Source of the DNA: Calliopum simillimum
Lineage: Eukaryota; Arthropoda; Insecta; Diptera; Lauxaniidae
Length of the DNA: 64,000 nucleotides
NCBI GenBank assembly: GCA_951812925.1
Contig: OX638372.1
Span: 37,942,245 to 38,006,244 of the forward strand
Reading direction: 5' to 3'
Below are positions 1 to 10,239 of this stretch, in pieces. Under the pieces are notes generated by a model. The model worked only from the letters and a program-made list of their open reading frames with translations, did not search any database and was not told the origin of the DNA. Each line of letters starts with the position of its first letter. Positions within the stretch are counted from its first letter, which is position 1. The position numbers were made by a program, and so were the translations under genes.

Positions 1-1243
1 GCGCTCGCAAAAGTTAAAAACCCTAAAATCTTTTTAAACATACAAAGTAGCAAAGTTTTGAGTGCGTAGTTTAACAACGCCTTTAGACATAGAGACTTAA
101 CTTGAAGAAATTGTTGTAAATGAAAATAGAAACTTCTGCAATCTTCGCTAACATTTGTTACTTTTGTGTTGCATTTTTGGGTTTGTACAACAGCAAAAAA
201 AAAAGAAAAAAAATTTCCTTTGTACAAATGCCAAAAAAATAGTTCCGTAAAGTAAGTACTTGGCATTTCAAAAATAAAGTGAGAAATTTCTTTTTTTTTT
301 TTTTTGCTTTTCAAGAGTTTAACCAAAGCAAAAGTTACCAGAAAATTAAACTTGACAAACAATTTGCAAGCGAATACTTAATAAGGAAATTTTTGGCAAA
401 CAATTTTCGTTATTGCATTGGTTATATACCTACAAAATTCTCAACTATAGGTGCCACCATCATAAAGTCTTAGATTTTAGACAGTAGACCATTTTGTCAC
501 TCAGACTCTATCTGTTGTTTGTTATAGCAACGTCAAAATTTTACCTCGGCCTAAAAGTGTAAATTTTTTGTAGACATTTTGTGCGATTATTTACTTTCGA
601 CTAACTTCTTTACCATCGCACGGTGGCTCAGAATAGGTTTTCGTTGGCTAAAACTCTGTAACTTATGAACCAATTGAGATATTTCAGTAATTTTTTTTAA
701 TGGACAGTTAATTCCTTTAAATACTTAGTTTCATTTTCAGTTTTATTAAATTCGATTATGTACTTTTTGAAAAATTCAAGGTCCAAATGGAACCTTTGAA
801 GATTTTAAACTTTTAGTATAAAAATGTTTTTTTTTACTAGCTACCATCAGAGCACATGTCAAGTGGCCTTTGTGGTGTGAGCTTACTGTTCCATGTTTTT
901 TAGTAAAAACCACCAACATTACAAAAGCAAGGCAAAATGCATGGAAAAAAAATCAAAAAACGGTAGATTGGTTTTCGTTACTAAATAGTTTCATCCATAA
1001 ACCATATGGAATCTTCAGACAAATTTACCTACAAATCAAAGAACTCCACAAACACGCTTAATTCATTTTTTGCATAGGTTAGACGAGAATCACAGCAAAA
1101 AATTCAATGTAACAATGCAAAAGATCTAATTTTTTTGGTTTTTTCCCTTGTTATGTATCGCCCTGCTGTTTGTAAGTCGTTGATATTATAATTTTTTTGC
1201 TTTTTTTTTGTTTTAATCTTCTTTATTTATTAAAAAATGTCAT
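1..1243. other. AT-rich non-coding stretch, no gene seen
   Basis: Short open frames only, low GC, several poly-A/T runs (for example T-run near 291-305). Nothing matches a transposase, an RNA gene or a conserved exon. Ends at the 8-bp target duplication of the hAT foldback element. Confidence 0.5.
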
Positions 1244-2002
1244 ATGTGGATTAGAGGTGTTTTAAGAATGTATGGAGATCTTTAGTAAGAACATTTTGAT
1301 ACTTGACACGCCTCAATTTTGTGAGGTTGAAAAAAAAAATGAGTTTGCAAAAAAAATTTTGGGGGTGGCGTTAGGGTAAAGGTTGGCGCATCGAGGTCAA
1401 AGGTGAGAGAAAAAATTTACATACAGCAATACAAATGCTTAAGGGTCCCCTCTAGAGGGGTTGAATGTGTGACCGACCCACATTATTTTTCCCCCTCCAA
1501 CATTTTTACCCAGCGTACTTACCCCCTATCTCTAACCCCTAAGGGGGCTCCCATACAAAATAGACATTTTTAGGAAATCGACTCCCACCACTCCCTGGGT
1601 GCCCCTAGAAGGATCAAATGTATGACTGGTCCCTAATATTTTTTCCTCCACAACATTTTTTCCCAACATACTTACCCTCTATTTCTGACTCTTTAGGGGA
1701 CTCTCATACAAAAAAGATGTCATAGACATGAAAAATATGGAAAGAAAATCGTCAAACAGGCCCATAACTGCCAAGAAGTCACTCCTAGAGGAATCAATTA
1801 TATGACCGACCCCCATTAGCCCCCCTCCAAAGTTTTTTCTCAGCATACCTACCCCCTATTTCCAATCCTTAAAGGGGATCCCATACAAAGTTACTGTTTT
1901 TACATAAAATGCCCCCACTGCCCTAACTGGCCCACAGGTATCCCTAGAAGGGTCAAATGTATGACCGACATCCATTATTTTTTTTGCGACCTATATTTTT
2001 TC

Positions 2003-3946
2003 CATAGATGGGCACACTGCAGTATTTATTGACTGCATTAACAATTTCAATTATCAATAAAATTTTATTGATTACTGATATTTAGTTTGCATTACCAGTA
2101 AAATTTTAGTGATTACTGGAAAAATATCAGTAAAAATAAATATTTACTGTTTACTGAAAAAAAAAAAATAGTAACCAGTAAGTTTTTATTGATAATGCAA
2201 ATTATATTTGCATTACCAGTAAATTTTACTGATTACTGAAAAGAATTGCAGTAAAAATAATTTTTTACTGGTTACTGGAAAAAAATTGCAGTAAAAACAA
2301 TTTTTACTGATAATGAAAAAAATTGCAGTAAAAATAATTTTTTACTGCAAACTAAAAAAAATTGCAGTAAAAATAATTTTTACTGATAGTGAAAAAATTG
2401 CAGTAAAAATTACTTTTTACTGATAATGAAAATAGTTACTGGTAGTTAAAAATCAATGCACAATCCTAAAGTAAATATGAAGCAAAAACCATCCAAAGTA
2501 AATAAAACATAATATTTAAGTTGGAAAATTATACAAAAACCAACTTTTATTCTATTTTCCTAGAATACTCAATTGCTACTGAACTTTGTATCAAGCGTAG
2601 AATTGACACGAAGCTTTTTATACACCGTTAGCTTTCCTCAGAACAAGCAATTCGAAATTTTCATCGTTAAGGTTTTGCCTTCTGGAGCGATTCACAATCC
2701 CATGAAAACAACCGTTCTACAGGTGCAGATGACTGTAATGGGGTATTGTATTTTAAAAACACGTTTTTAATTGCTGGATGGTTTTTCAGACAATTTGCAG
2801 TTGTGTCTTGATCGACTAGGTACAAAATGGTTTCCTGGAGATAATTTCCAGAGTCAGTGGAAACACACTGTTCGCTAACATCTGTTAAAGTACATATACA
2901 AATAAGTACAAATATTTAATGGAAAATTAAGTGTAAAAATTACTTTCTTCCCCGAAATCGAGGAATGCGTTTTTCGGTATGTCCGGCAGAACCCGAGTTT
3001 TTACGGCTATTTTGCCATATTTCGCCACATAAGTGTTGAACATTCTCCTTACATCTTATTCTGTTTGCGTTGTTGCTGTTTCTAACAGAGCCTTTACAAA
3101 GCGTAATTTTATATTCGGAATAGATAAAGCCGCAATAACAGCATCCCAAGAGTCAGGCTGCAGTTTGAAATATTTTTCAAATCTTTTAAGCAAAGCTTTA
3201 AGCATTTCTTCGCTTACTTTGGCTAAATACTTAAGGCTTGTGGGGTTTAAACGACGCATTTTTATCTTTAAGGATACTATTGCAGGGACAAAGTAACCAA
3301 AATACATAATATTTTCGCCCTGAAGACAATCAATCGCCTCTGCTATAGGCCCCATAAGCTTTATGTATTCTTCCAAGTGCTCAAGCTCGTCATTGTGAAT
3401 GGTAGGAATTTTGAGCAGAAAACACAATTCCGCTGATTTTTCAGTAACCAGTAAAATTTTACTGGTAATTAAATGTGAAATTGCAATATCAGTAAAATTT
3501 ACTGCTTACTGATATTTTTTCCAGTAACCAGTAAAATTTTACTGGTAATTAAATGTGAAATTGCAGTATCAGTAAAATTTACTGCTTACTGATATTTTTT
3601 CCAGTAACCAGTAAAATTTTACTGGTAATTAAATGCTAAATTGCAATATCAGTAAAATTAACTGCTTACTGATATTTTCCCAGTAACCAGTAAAATTTTA
3701 CTAGTAATTAAATGTTAAATTGCAGTACCAGTAAAATTTACTGCTTACTGATATATTTTCCAGTAATAAGTAAAATTTACTGGTAATGCAAATTTGATTT
3801 GCATTATCAATAAAAATTTATTGGTTACTGCTTTTTTTTTTTAAATTATCAATAATACTTTATTGGTAATTGCAAATTAAATTGCAATATCAGTAACAAA
3901 TTTATTTTACTGGAATTGTACTGGTACTGAAAAGTGCCCAACTATG
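2003..3946 (-). mobile_element. hAT element nested inside the foldback element
   Basis: Ends are CATAGATGGGCAC (left) and the inverse GTGCCCAACTATG (right), flanked by an exact 8-bp duplication ATTTTTTC (1995-2002 and 3947-3954). The second copy of the outer element carries the matching uninterrupted site near 58635-58655, so this is a real insertion and not a chance repeat. About 500 bp at each end consists of many diverged copies of a CAGTAAAAAT / ACTGGTAATT-type motif in both orientations, which probably represents expanded subterminal repeats. The middle holds the C-terminal half of a hAT transposase on the minus strand. Length is 1944 bp. Confidence 0.88.
2618..3427 (-). pseudogene. hAT transposase remnant (C-terminal half)
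   Basis: Read on the minus strand. The first block (3427-3056) contains EEYIKLMGPIAEAIDCLQGE, the region before the last catalytic segment that is typical of hAT transposases. A stop and further fragments follow. Around 2738-2700 the sequence encodes SSAPVERLFS, the signature of the hAT C-terminal dimerisation domain. Then comes LNDENFELLVLRKANGV before a stop at 2618-2620. Intact hAT transposases run about 600 residues; here the zinc-finger N-terminus and the DDE core upstream are missing, and several stops and frame changes interrupt the rest. It cannot encode a working enzyme. Family assignment is firm; the subfamily is not resolved. Confidence 0.85.
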
Positions 3947-4859
3947 ATTTTTTCCCACATACTTGCCCCCTATTTTCAACTCTGAAAGGGGCTACCATAC
4001 AAATTTTTTTTTATAAATTTTCCAAGAAATAATGGGGATCGGTCATACATTGGACCCTTCTAGGGGTACCCAGGGTCCAGTTAGGGCAGTGGGGGGCAGT
4101 GAGGGGCAGTTTTAAAAAAAACGTAACTTTGTATTGGAGCCCCCTTAAGGATTGGAAATAGGGGGTAAGTAAGCTGTGAAACTTTGGAGGGTGGATAATG
4201 GGATCGGTCATATATTTGACTCTTCTAGGAGAGACTCCTGGGCAATTATGGGCCTATTAGACGATTTCCTTTCCATATTTTTTATGTCTATGACGTCAAT
4301 TTTGTATGGTGGCCCCCTTAAGAGCTAGGGATAGAGGCTAAGTATGGTGCAGAAAAATGTTGAGGAGGAAAAAATATTATGCGCCGGTCGTACATTTGAC
4401 CCTTCTAGGGGCACTCTGGAAGTGATGGGGGTCGATTTCCTAAAAATGCCAATTTTGTAAGGGAAGCCCCCTTAGGGGTTAGAGGTAAGAGGTAGGCATG
4501 TTTGGTAAAAATGTTGGGGGAGAAAAAATAATGTGGGTCGGTCAAACATTTGAACCCTCTAGAGGTGGCCTCTCTTGTAGGACTGTAAGTAAATTGTTTT
4601 TCCTTTTCTCTCATCTTTGACCTCGATGCGCCAACCCTAACCCTCACCCCACCCACAAAATTTTTTTTGCAAACTCATTTTTTTTTCCAACCTCACAAAA
4701 TTGAGGGGTGTCAAGTATCAAAATCCAAAATTCGTGCACTAAAACACCCCTAATGTGGATAAATAAACCATATTAATAAAAATTATAAATATTTTTGTAT
4801 AACAAAAACGTCAAAAACAAAAATTAAAAAAGTTTCAAAAAATTCACACTATTTTTCTG

Positions 4860-4965
4860 CGAACGATTGTAAGCATTTTTTGCCTAAAACACTTTCTTCG
4901 CAAGACACCTAGCTTTTGAGTAAAAACCGTTTTTCCGAACGTGTAAAAAAAAAATTTCCATGTTC
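4860..4965 (-). repeat. Fragment of a dispersed repeat shared with 44.1 and 55.3 kb
   Basis: The reverse complement of about 4905-4960 contains CGGAAAAACGGTTTTTACTC followed by AAAAGC. This matches segments near 44365-44400 and 55640-55675. Short and diverged; the family is unknown. Confidence 0.45.
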
Positions 4966-5312
4966 GAGTGGGCATATTTTGATAAATTTCAAACTTAACC
5001 AATTTTTGGTAAAGCATTTTAAGGAAAATTTTATCTTCTTTTTTATAGTAGGCAATGGCTTTACCTATCTCTGACCTTGATTTTTTTTTTTTTTTTTTTG
5101 GCTTAACTTTTTTTTAATTTTGTAAATTACTTTGTTATTTTGATTTAATTTAATTCTCTGCAAAAAGTTTTCTTGAAGTAAAGAGTGTGTTGAAAAAACT
5201 TATCCTGTGTCAAACAAATAACTTTTTTTGAATCACGTTAGCTTTTAATAATATAAATATAAAACATTATATTTATTCAAATGATTCATTTTCAATTGTT
5301 ATTTCTTTCAAA

Positions 5313-6168
5313 ATGAACAGCGAAATGAAAGTACGTGAAAAAATAATTAAAACTTTTCAAAAAAATCCATTGTGGACTTTCAAAAAAATAGCAACAGATC
5401 TCAAGGTTCATCACCACACTGTTTCAAAACCCATTAAACAGTATAAAGAAAACTTAAACATTGCACGAAAACTTGGATCAGGAAGAAAAGAACCAAGGCT
5501 AATGCTGGACTGAAGTCGTATAAGGTACAGAAAGTTCCAGATCGCAATGCGGTAAAGAATTTAGGAGCAAAAAAACGAGCTAAAAATTTGAGATCTAATT
5601 TTTTTAAAAATATACGTGCTGTGTGATGGATGATGAAACCTATGTTCTGGCAGACTTTTTCCAACTTCCGGGTTAAGATTTTTATGCAGCTGATGGACGA
5701 GATAATGTTCAGGAACAATACCGGACAAAAAAACAAACAAAATTCCCTAAGAAGTTTCTTGTGTGGCAAGCCATTTGCAGTTGTGGCAAAAGAAGCCAAG
5801 CGTTTGTGACATCAGGAATGATAAATACAGAAATGTATATTAAGGAGTGTCTTCAAAAACGGCTTTTGCCTTTCCTAAAACAGCACAAAGTTCCTACATA
5901 TTTCTGGCCCGCTTTAGCATCATGCCACTATGGAAAAAAGGCCCTTGAGTGGTATGCAAATAATAATGTAAATTTTGTACCACTGGAGGCAAACCCACCC
6001 AACTATCCAGAACTCCGGCCTGTGGGCGCTCGTGAAAAGGGAATTGAAGAACACAGAAAAATTATCCCAGGACATGTCTGACTTCAAACGTAAATGGACC
6101 GTCTCCTCCAAAAAGGTAACGAAAACAACTATAAAATCGTTAAGGATTCTCGTAAAAGGTGGATAATT
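5313..6168 (+). pseudogene. Tc1/mariner transposase remnant, DD37E type
   Basis: The start at 5313 gives MNSEMKVREKIIKTFQKNP, and a helix-turn-helix (TFKKIATDLKVHHHTV) follows by residue 40. A frame break and stops follow. Around 5625-5655 the frame reads MDDETYV, the first catalytic Asp region. From 5761 it reads VWQAICSCGKRS and later FWPALASCHYGKKALEWYAN, where the second catalytic Asp is replaced by Ala (WPD to WPA expected). Distance from that position to the expected final Glu fits 37 residues, the DD37E spacing of one Tc1/mariner group. The Glu itself is lost in a small deletion near 6025, which shifts the frame into WALVKRELKNTEKLSQDMSD. Terminal repeats were not found. The element is dead. 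Group assignment rests on spacing and general resemblance. Confidence 0.8.
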
Positions 6169-6169
6169 T

Positions 6170-7136
6170 TAAGAATAAATTCCGATTAATATTCCAATGT
6201 TTTAATGTTTAATGAATTTCTATAATATATTAATAAATTCACATATTTTTAAGAATTTTTAAATTGAACGGTTTAAGTTTTACTTAACTTTTTCTTAAAT
6301 GATCAGTTGACCGATTTCTGTATTAAAAACCCGTGAACGTCTTAGCTTCTTTGTAAATGACATAATCAATAGCGTAGATACGGCTGCGTGTAAATGAGCG
6401 CTTTTTGAATTATTTTTTGAGAAATTCTATAAAATGAAAAAAGTTTCTACGGGGGGTCCGTGCGGATATAAAAGTGTATATAGGGTTGAAGACAATACTT
6501 GATCTTTCTCTGCATAGTTTTTTTGGTCCAGAATTCATAAATAGCAAGAAAAATGGGAAGAAGTTGTAGTTTCCTATGGTCTTTTGGAGAAAAAACCTGG
6601 ATTTTTCTAGACAATTTTTTCCTGGATAATGAAATCTACGTTTTAAAAAAAAAAATAAACAACTCATGTACAATTCTGCATTTATTACTTTCAAACTCCG
6701 GAATCGCTGAGTGAAATTCTAGTTCAATTCCATTGTGTTCGAAATATAAATACGCCTTTAAAATATCCTATTTAAAACATACTTTGTTGTGATTGACAAT
6801 TTCGTAAACGGTATGATAAATCCCAACTCCTACAATTTGTTTTCGGTAAATTTCTTACATTTTCAAAAATATTTAAATAGTTTTTAACAGTATGGCGGCT
6901 ATAAATTAGTCGATTTAATGTAGAAAATGAGGAAAATCATCGAATTGACATATTACAAAGATAATTCTCGTATTAGAAATATTTTTATTTGAGTTCGTTA
7001 TTTAATTTTCTATGACTGAATTATATCTATCATATTTCTGATTATCTAGACTTTGGAGACCAGACTAAAAATCCACATCATCTGTCAACTCTAGTTCTTG
7101 CGCACCAAATTTTCGGTATTCATCGAAATTGTCAAC
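6170..7136. other. AT-rich non-coding stretch
   Basis: No recognisable gene. The first 150 bp may be the 3' flank of the DD37E remnant, but no inverted terminal repeat was found. The remainder is unassigned. Confidence 0.4.
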
Positions 7137-7380
7137 TGAGGGGTATAGAAGCATTTTTTTTTCTGAGTGTGTCTGTTAGTGTTTGATCACAAGCTACCAT
7201 CAAATGCAACTAGATGTCACTATCAAACATGTCCATGATTACAGGAGAGATTGTCGTCTTTGATTCTGTACCACTGTGATCCTGCCATCTTCTTGCATTT
7301 GATAATACCTTGTGGTCAAACACTAACAGACACACTCAGAAAAAAAATGGAGATTGCTGCCTTTGCTTCTATACCCCTCA
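7137..7380. mobile_element. Small MITE (244 bp) with long inverted termini
   Basis: Left end TGAGGGGTATAGAAGCA and right end TGCTTCTATACCCCTCA are exact inverses. A second inverted block follows inside (CTGAGTGTGTCTGTTAGTGT against its complement near 7312-7345). Flanks ATTGTCAA and ATTGTTAG could be a decayed 8-bp duplication, which would suggest hAT, but this is weak. No coding content. Confidence 0.75.
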
Positions 7381-7416
7381 ATTGTTAGTGAATATTTGTG
7401 GCAAATTTTTTACATA

Positions 7417-7659
7417 AATTAAACCTCTGAAAGCAAAAAGTCAGTGGTTTGGATGTTCAACGATAAACCAAAACCGGGAAAAGCTGATCACGCAAAAAAC
7501 AATCTCTGCAGAATTACGAAAAAGAAGCAGCGATACAGGATTATTATTTATCACGACAATTCTAGCTTGCATGGATCTGTAATAATACACTATAGACGTG
7601 AGTTCGATTCCCTGCCTAAATTCGATGATAAGATAAAGCGGCAAATGCTTACTTCATGA
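7417..7659 (+). pseudogene. Mariner transposase internal fragment
   Basis: The frame opens with SESKKSVVWMFNDKPKPGKA, matching the mariner segment after the first catalytic Asp (usual form ...TVWVFQDEPNPTK). It then jumps to RYRIIIYHDNSSLHGS, matching the HDN segment that carries the second catalytic Asp. About 60 residues normally between them are missing. Neither N- nor C-terminus is present and no terminal repeats were found. A dead deletion derivative. Confidence 0.65.
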
Positions 7660-8190
7660 ACATTGCATGAACTTTATTGTGTTTATTTTTAAATCAACCA
7701 CAATTTAATCAACCTGACGCGTCAAACAAATTACATTTCCTCTCATTCATTTGGTTTTCTTTTTTTTTTTATTAAATAAACAGGACCCCTTTGTACATGA
7801 ATGCCCGGAGCACCTGTATTGTGCAATGACATATGCATGTCTGCAATAACAGAAACAACACAAACACCAACACAACCACATGTTTTCCTTTTGTTGACAC
7901 ATCAGGCAGCCTACCCTCAAGCCAAAATATTTGTAAAAAATAAAAATAAAATTCATGAATAAATTGAAATGAATTAAAGAAAGAATGACAACAGCAACAA
8001 AATTGATTAAAATTCATGAAACTGATTATAAAATGCAGCATTGGCCACATTTCCACTTTGTCTACATATCGGGGGTGGGGGGGCTGTCGCGTTTTTCGCT
8101 CATTTTCTGGCATTTGAATCTGACTCTTTATTGCTGTATGTTTACCTTTGTGTCTGTGGAATAAACTTATGTTTGTATGTGTATTGTACT
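7660..8190. other. Non-coding stretch
   Basis: No gene recognised. Contains CA/ACA-rich runs near 7840-7885 and a G-run near 8070-8085. Open frames here translate into low-complexity sequence and look accidental. Confidence 0.4.
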
Positions 8191-8904
8191 TACCCAAAGG
8201 AAAAAATATCAAGCGCTTCTAAGGCGCTCGTTCCTAGAAAATGTTTATGAGCGCTTACATAATGATTTTTGATAAGGCTGTAAGTAGTTTGTTAAGACAT
8301 GTTTTTTTTTTTTTCAGATTTGATAGTACAGTCATTTGGTAGTTTTACCTGGAAAGTTTTGCGGGATTTTTGCAAATGAGTTATTTTATAGATTTCGATG
8401 TGCTCTTTCAGAATTTCTACTTTGCTACCTCGAGTCGTGTTCGCTCGCGTCGCCATATTGGAAAAATGGCGTCTAAAATCAGTTTTTTACAAATATTTTC
8501 AAAACGCCATATCTTATAATGGGTAAGTCTGACGAAAAAACACTTCGAAGAGACCCTTATAAGGAATTGAACGTTTTACAAAATGCATGAATAATTTTTT
8601 TTTTAGGAAGCACCCGTTTGGAGTTATTTTGAAAAAAAAACTGTTTTTACTAATTTTTAGGTTTGTTGAAAAAAATATCTCCTAAGCTATGAGTCATATG
8701 AAAAAAAAAATGAAATTGTAGCTCATAGTGCAAGTAATTTTCTATAAGTAGATATTTTTACTTTGAACGTGTGACTCACCGTTCACGAGTTATCCCAATT
8801 TTAAGCTCAACACATCACTGTGCCTACTCATAAGCGGCATGCACAATTTACTAAACTAAAAATCAAAAATTTGTTTAATTAATATAAAAATTTTATAGAC
8901 ACGT

Positions 8905-8968
8905 CACACAAGAATGTAAATTATGTGGTGTATTCCCGGGTTCAATTCCCACCCTAGATAATTTTTTT
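8905..8968 (+). other. tRNA-like module 1 (B box plus T-run)
   Basis: GGGTTCAATTCCC (8938-8950) matches a Pol III B box and forms a T-arm-like stem; a T-run starts at about 8962. No matching A box or acceptor stem is seen, so this is not a functional tRNA gene. Confidence 0.4.
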
Positions 8969-9122
8969 CTTTTTTCTTTTACTTTTTTGCCCCACTTTTT
9001 ATTTATTTTTGTTTAATTGTATTGAACTTGAATGATTTCTCGTAGGCTGCAGGAAGCTTTCAAACATCAAAATCTGTTTGGAGAAACATTTTCTAAATAT
9101 ACAAATTTTATACCTTTTTAAA

Positions 9123-9240
9123 GTACAAGTAGTTCAGTGGTGTAGAGGTCCTACAAGTGTGTAAGTGTAAATAAAAACAATAAGTTACTATCTATCACTC
9201 GGACAGTCCTCGGTTCGAATCCTAGTGCGGTCAGTTTGTT
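9123..9240 (+). other. tRNA-like module 2 (A box, B box, T-run)
   Basis: TAGTTCAGTGG (9130-9140) fits the tRNA A-box consensus at every position, and GGTTCGAATCC (9212-9222) fits the B box. A T-rich stretch follows at 9230-9248. The 82-bp A-to-B spacing is longer than in an intronless tRNA. The flanking seven bases on each side do not pair as an acceptor stem. So it keeps Pol III promoter-like boxes without a sound cloverleaf. It could be tRNA-derived like a SINE head, or a decayed tRNA gene with an intron. Confidence 0.5.
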
Positions 9241-9413
9241 TGTTTTTTAGTGAGAGAACGCTTACTGCTGTATTACAAATAAACGCTTCAAAAGCCTTTC
9301 TTCCGTGAGGTTGCGCTATGCACTGTTAAAAAGAAAGAATAGTTCGAAAGCGCTTATGGTTAAAATAGAAGCACTTCAGAAAGAATTTTGAAGCGCTCCT
9401 TTTCCTCTTGGGC

Positions 9414-9813
9414 TTATGATGATCAAATTCTGTTCGGCGAGATATTTTTGTTTAAAAATTTTCTTAATATACAATTTTTATACAATACTACTTCCTCATA
9501 TACTTTGACCAGTGATCTGGAGGTCTAACAAGTTCGTAATTGTGATGTAATAATATGTTTCTATCCATCAAACGAACAGTCCTCGGTTTGAATCCTAGTG
9601 CACTCAATTTGTTTCTTGTTTTTTTTTTAATAAAGAGAGCCCCATTACAAATAAGCGCTTCAAAAGGTCTTTTTCCGGAAGCCTGCCTTAAGCTTCAAAA
9701 CGCTTACATCAAAGGACATGAAATATAAAAAAGAAAGAACACGGAGCCGAAGCGATTATACCTGAAAAATAATCTGTTCAGAAAGCCTTTTTGAGTGTTT
9801 TTCCCCTTAAGTA
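9414..9813 (+). repeat. Duplicated right half of copy alpha, with another tRNA-like module
   Basis: Sequence from about 9424 repeats 9080-9413: GTTCGGCGAGATATTTTTG against TGTTTGGAGAAACATTTTC, then an A-box-like region (AGTGATCTGGAGG, 9511-9523), a B box GGTTTGAATCC (9585-9595), a T-run (9611-9620), GCGCTTC arms and a final TTTTCCCCTT. The copy is more diverged than the first one. Confidence 0.6.
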
Positions 9814-9940
9814 ATAATTATAAGCTATGCTGACTCCAAGATAATTCGTTAATTTTTTGTACCGCTCATTAATTCGATTCCATCTCAGATTTTCTCCGAA
9901 CTCTCTCGACCCAACACTCAAAGCCAAAAAGAAGCTTTGA

Positions 9941-10237
9941 CTTAGACTACAATTCTTAATTATTTTATCAACTCCAACCAAATTACTGAGAAAAATCGTT
10001 TTCACTAGAGTCTTACTTGAGCCTCTGATAGCACCAACCCACAAGGCAGTTGAGGTAGAAGTTATATTTATACCAAACGCCACATGGAAAAGAAGAATCA
10101 AGAATGTAGCGGATAGAGATAAATGGCATTGCAAAGAATTGCTTGATATGGGGATGTTTCACTTTGGCCCTATACACTCTTTAAATCCTCATACTTACAT
10201 CAATAACGTCATTAAAGCCCATTACGAGAGCTTTTAA
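9941..10237 (+). other. Unidentified open frame (98 codons, no start codon)
   Basis: The plus frame is open from 9941 to a TAA at 10235-10237. Its last 60 residues look protein-like: FIPNATWKRRIKNVADRDKW, then HCKELLDMGMFHFGPIHSLN. I do not recognise the family. An AG at 10043-10044 just before this part could be a splice acceptor, making it a terminal exon. A W-x-x-R-I-x-N-x-A-D-R-x-K-W pattern also resembles the tails of some LINE reverse transcriptases. Neither reading is established. Confidence 0.25.
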
Positions 10238-10239
10238 GG

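Larger units (their letters stand above)
1252..4752. mobile_element. Foldback hAT-type non-autonomous element, copy 1 (with nested insertion)
   Basis: The ends are inverted: TAGAGGTGTTTTA at the left and TAAAACACCCCTA at the right. They are flanked by an exact 8-bp duplication ATGTGGAT (1244-1251 and 4753-4760). Eight-bp duplications and TAGNG-like ends are hallmarks of the hAT superfamily. The arms are long and inverted: the left arm (about 1252-1995) reads as the reverse complement of about 3955-4752. Within each arm a unit of about 150-190 bp recurs, marked by a GACCGACCC-type motif and runs of CCCCCT. No transposase belongs to the outer element. A second, shorter copy lies at 57892-59236. 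The interior is split by another hAT element (2003-3946). Without that insertion and its duplication the element would be about 1.55 kb. Confidence 0.9.
8193..9413 (+). mobile_element. Inverted-repeat element with tRNA-like modules, copy alpha
   Basis: Left terminus CCCAAAGGAAAAA followed by AAGCGCTTC; right terminus GAAGCGCTCCTTTTCCTCTTGGG, its inverse. TA precedes the left end; the right flank is CTTA. Inside, in order: several GCGCTTC/GAAGCGC blocks; a decayed unit (about 8290-8900) not seen in the other copies; a B-box-like module ending in a T-run (8905-8968); a T-rich linker; a second module with both A- and B-box-like motifs (9123-9240); and an inverted right arm. No protein gene. The plan is shared with 19067-20839 and 47299-49104. 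Class is unknown: inverted ends and a possible TA duplication suggest a DNA transposon that has captured tRNA-like DNA. Confidence 0.7.

Noticed and set aside
2003..3946. CRISPR-like array suggested by regularly repeated CAGTAA motifs
   Set aside because: Units are too short and diverged, there are no unique spacers, and the DNA is clearly eukaryotic transposon sequence.
4011..4656. Short minus-strand frames in the right arm of the hAT foldback
   Set aside because: Mirrored by similar frames in the left arm and in the second copy; accidental translation of inverted-repeat DNA.
7772..8212. 146-codon open frame on the minus strand
   Set aside because: Low-complexity, Cys/Phe-rich translation from CA-rich DNA; no domain, no splice context.
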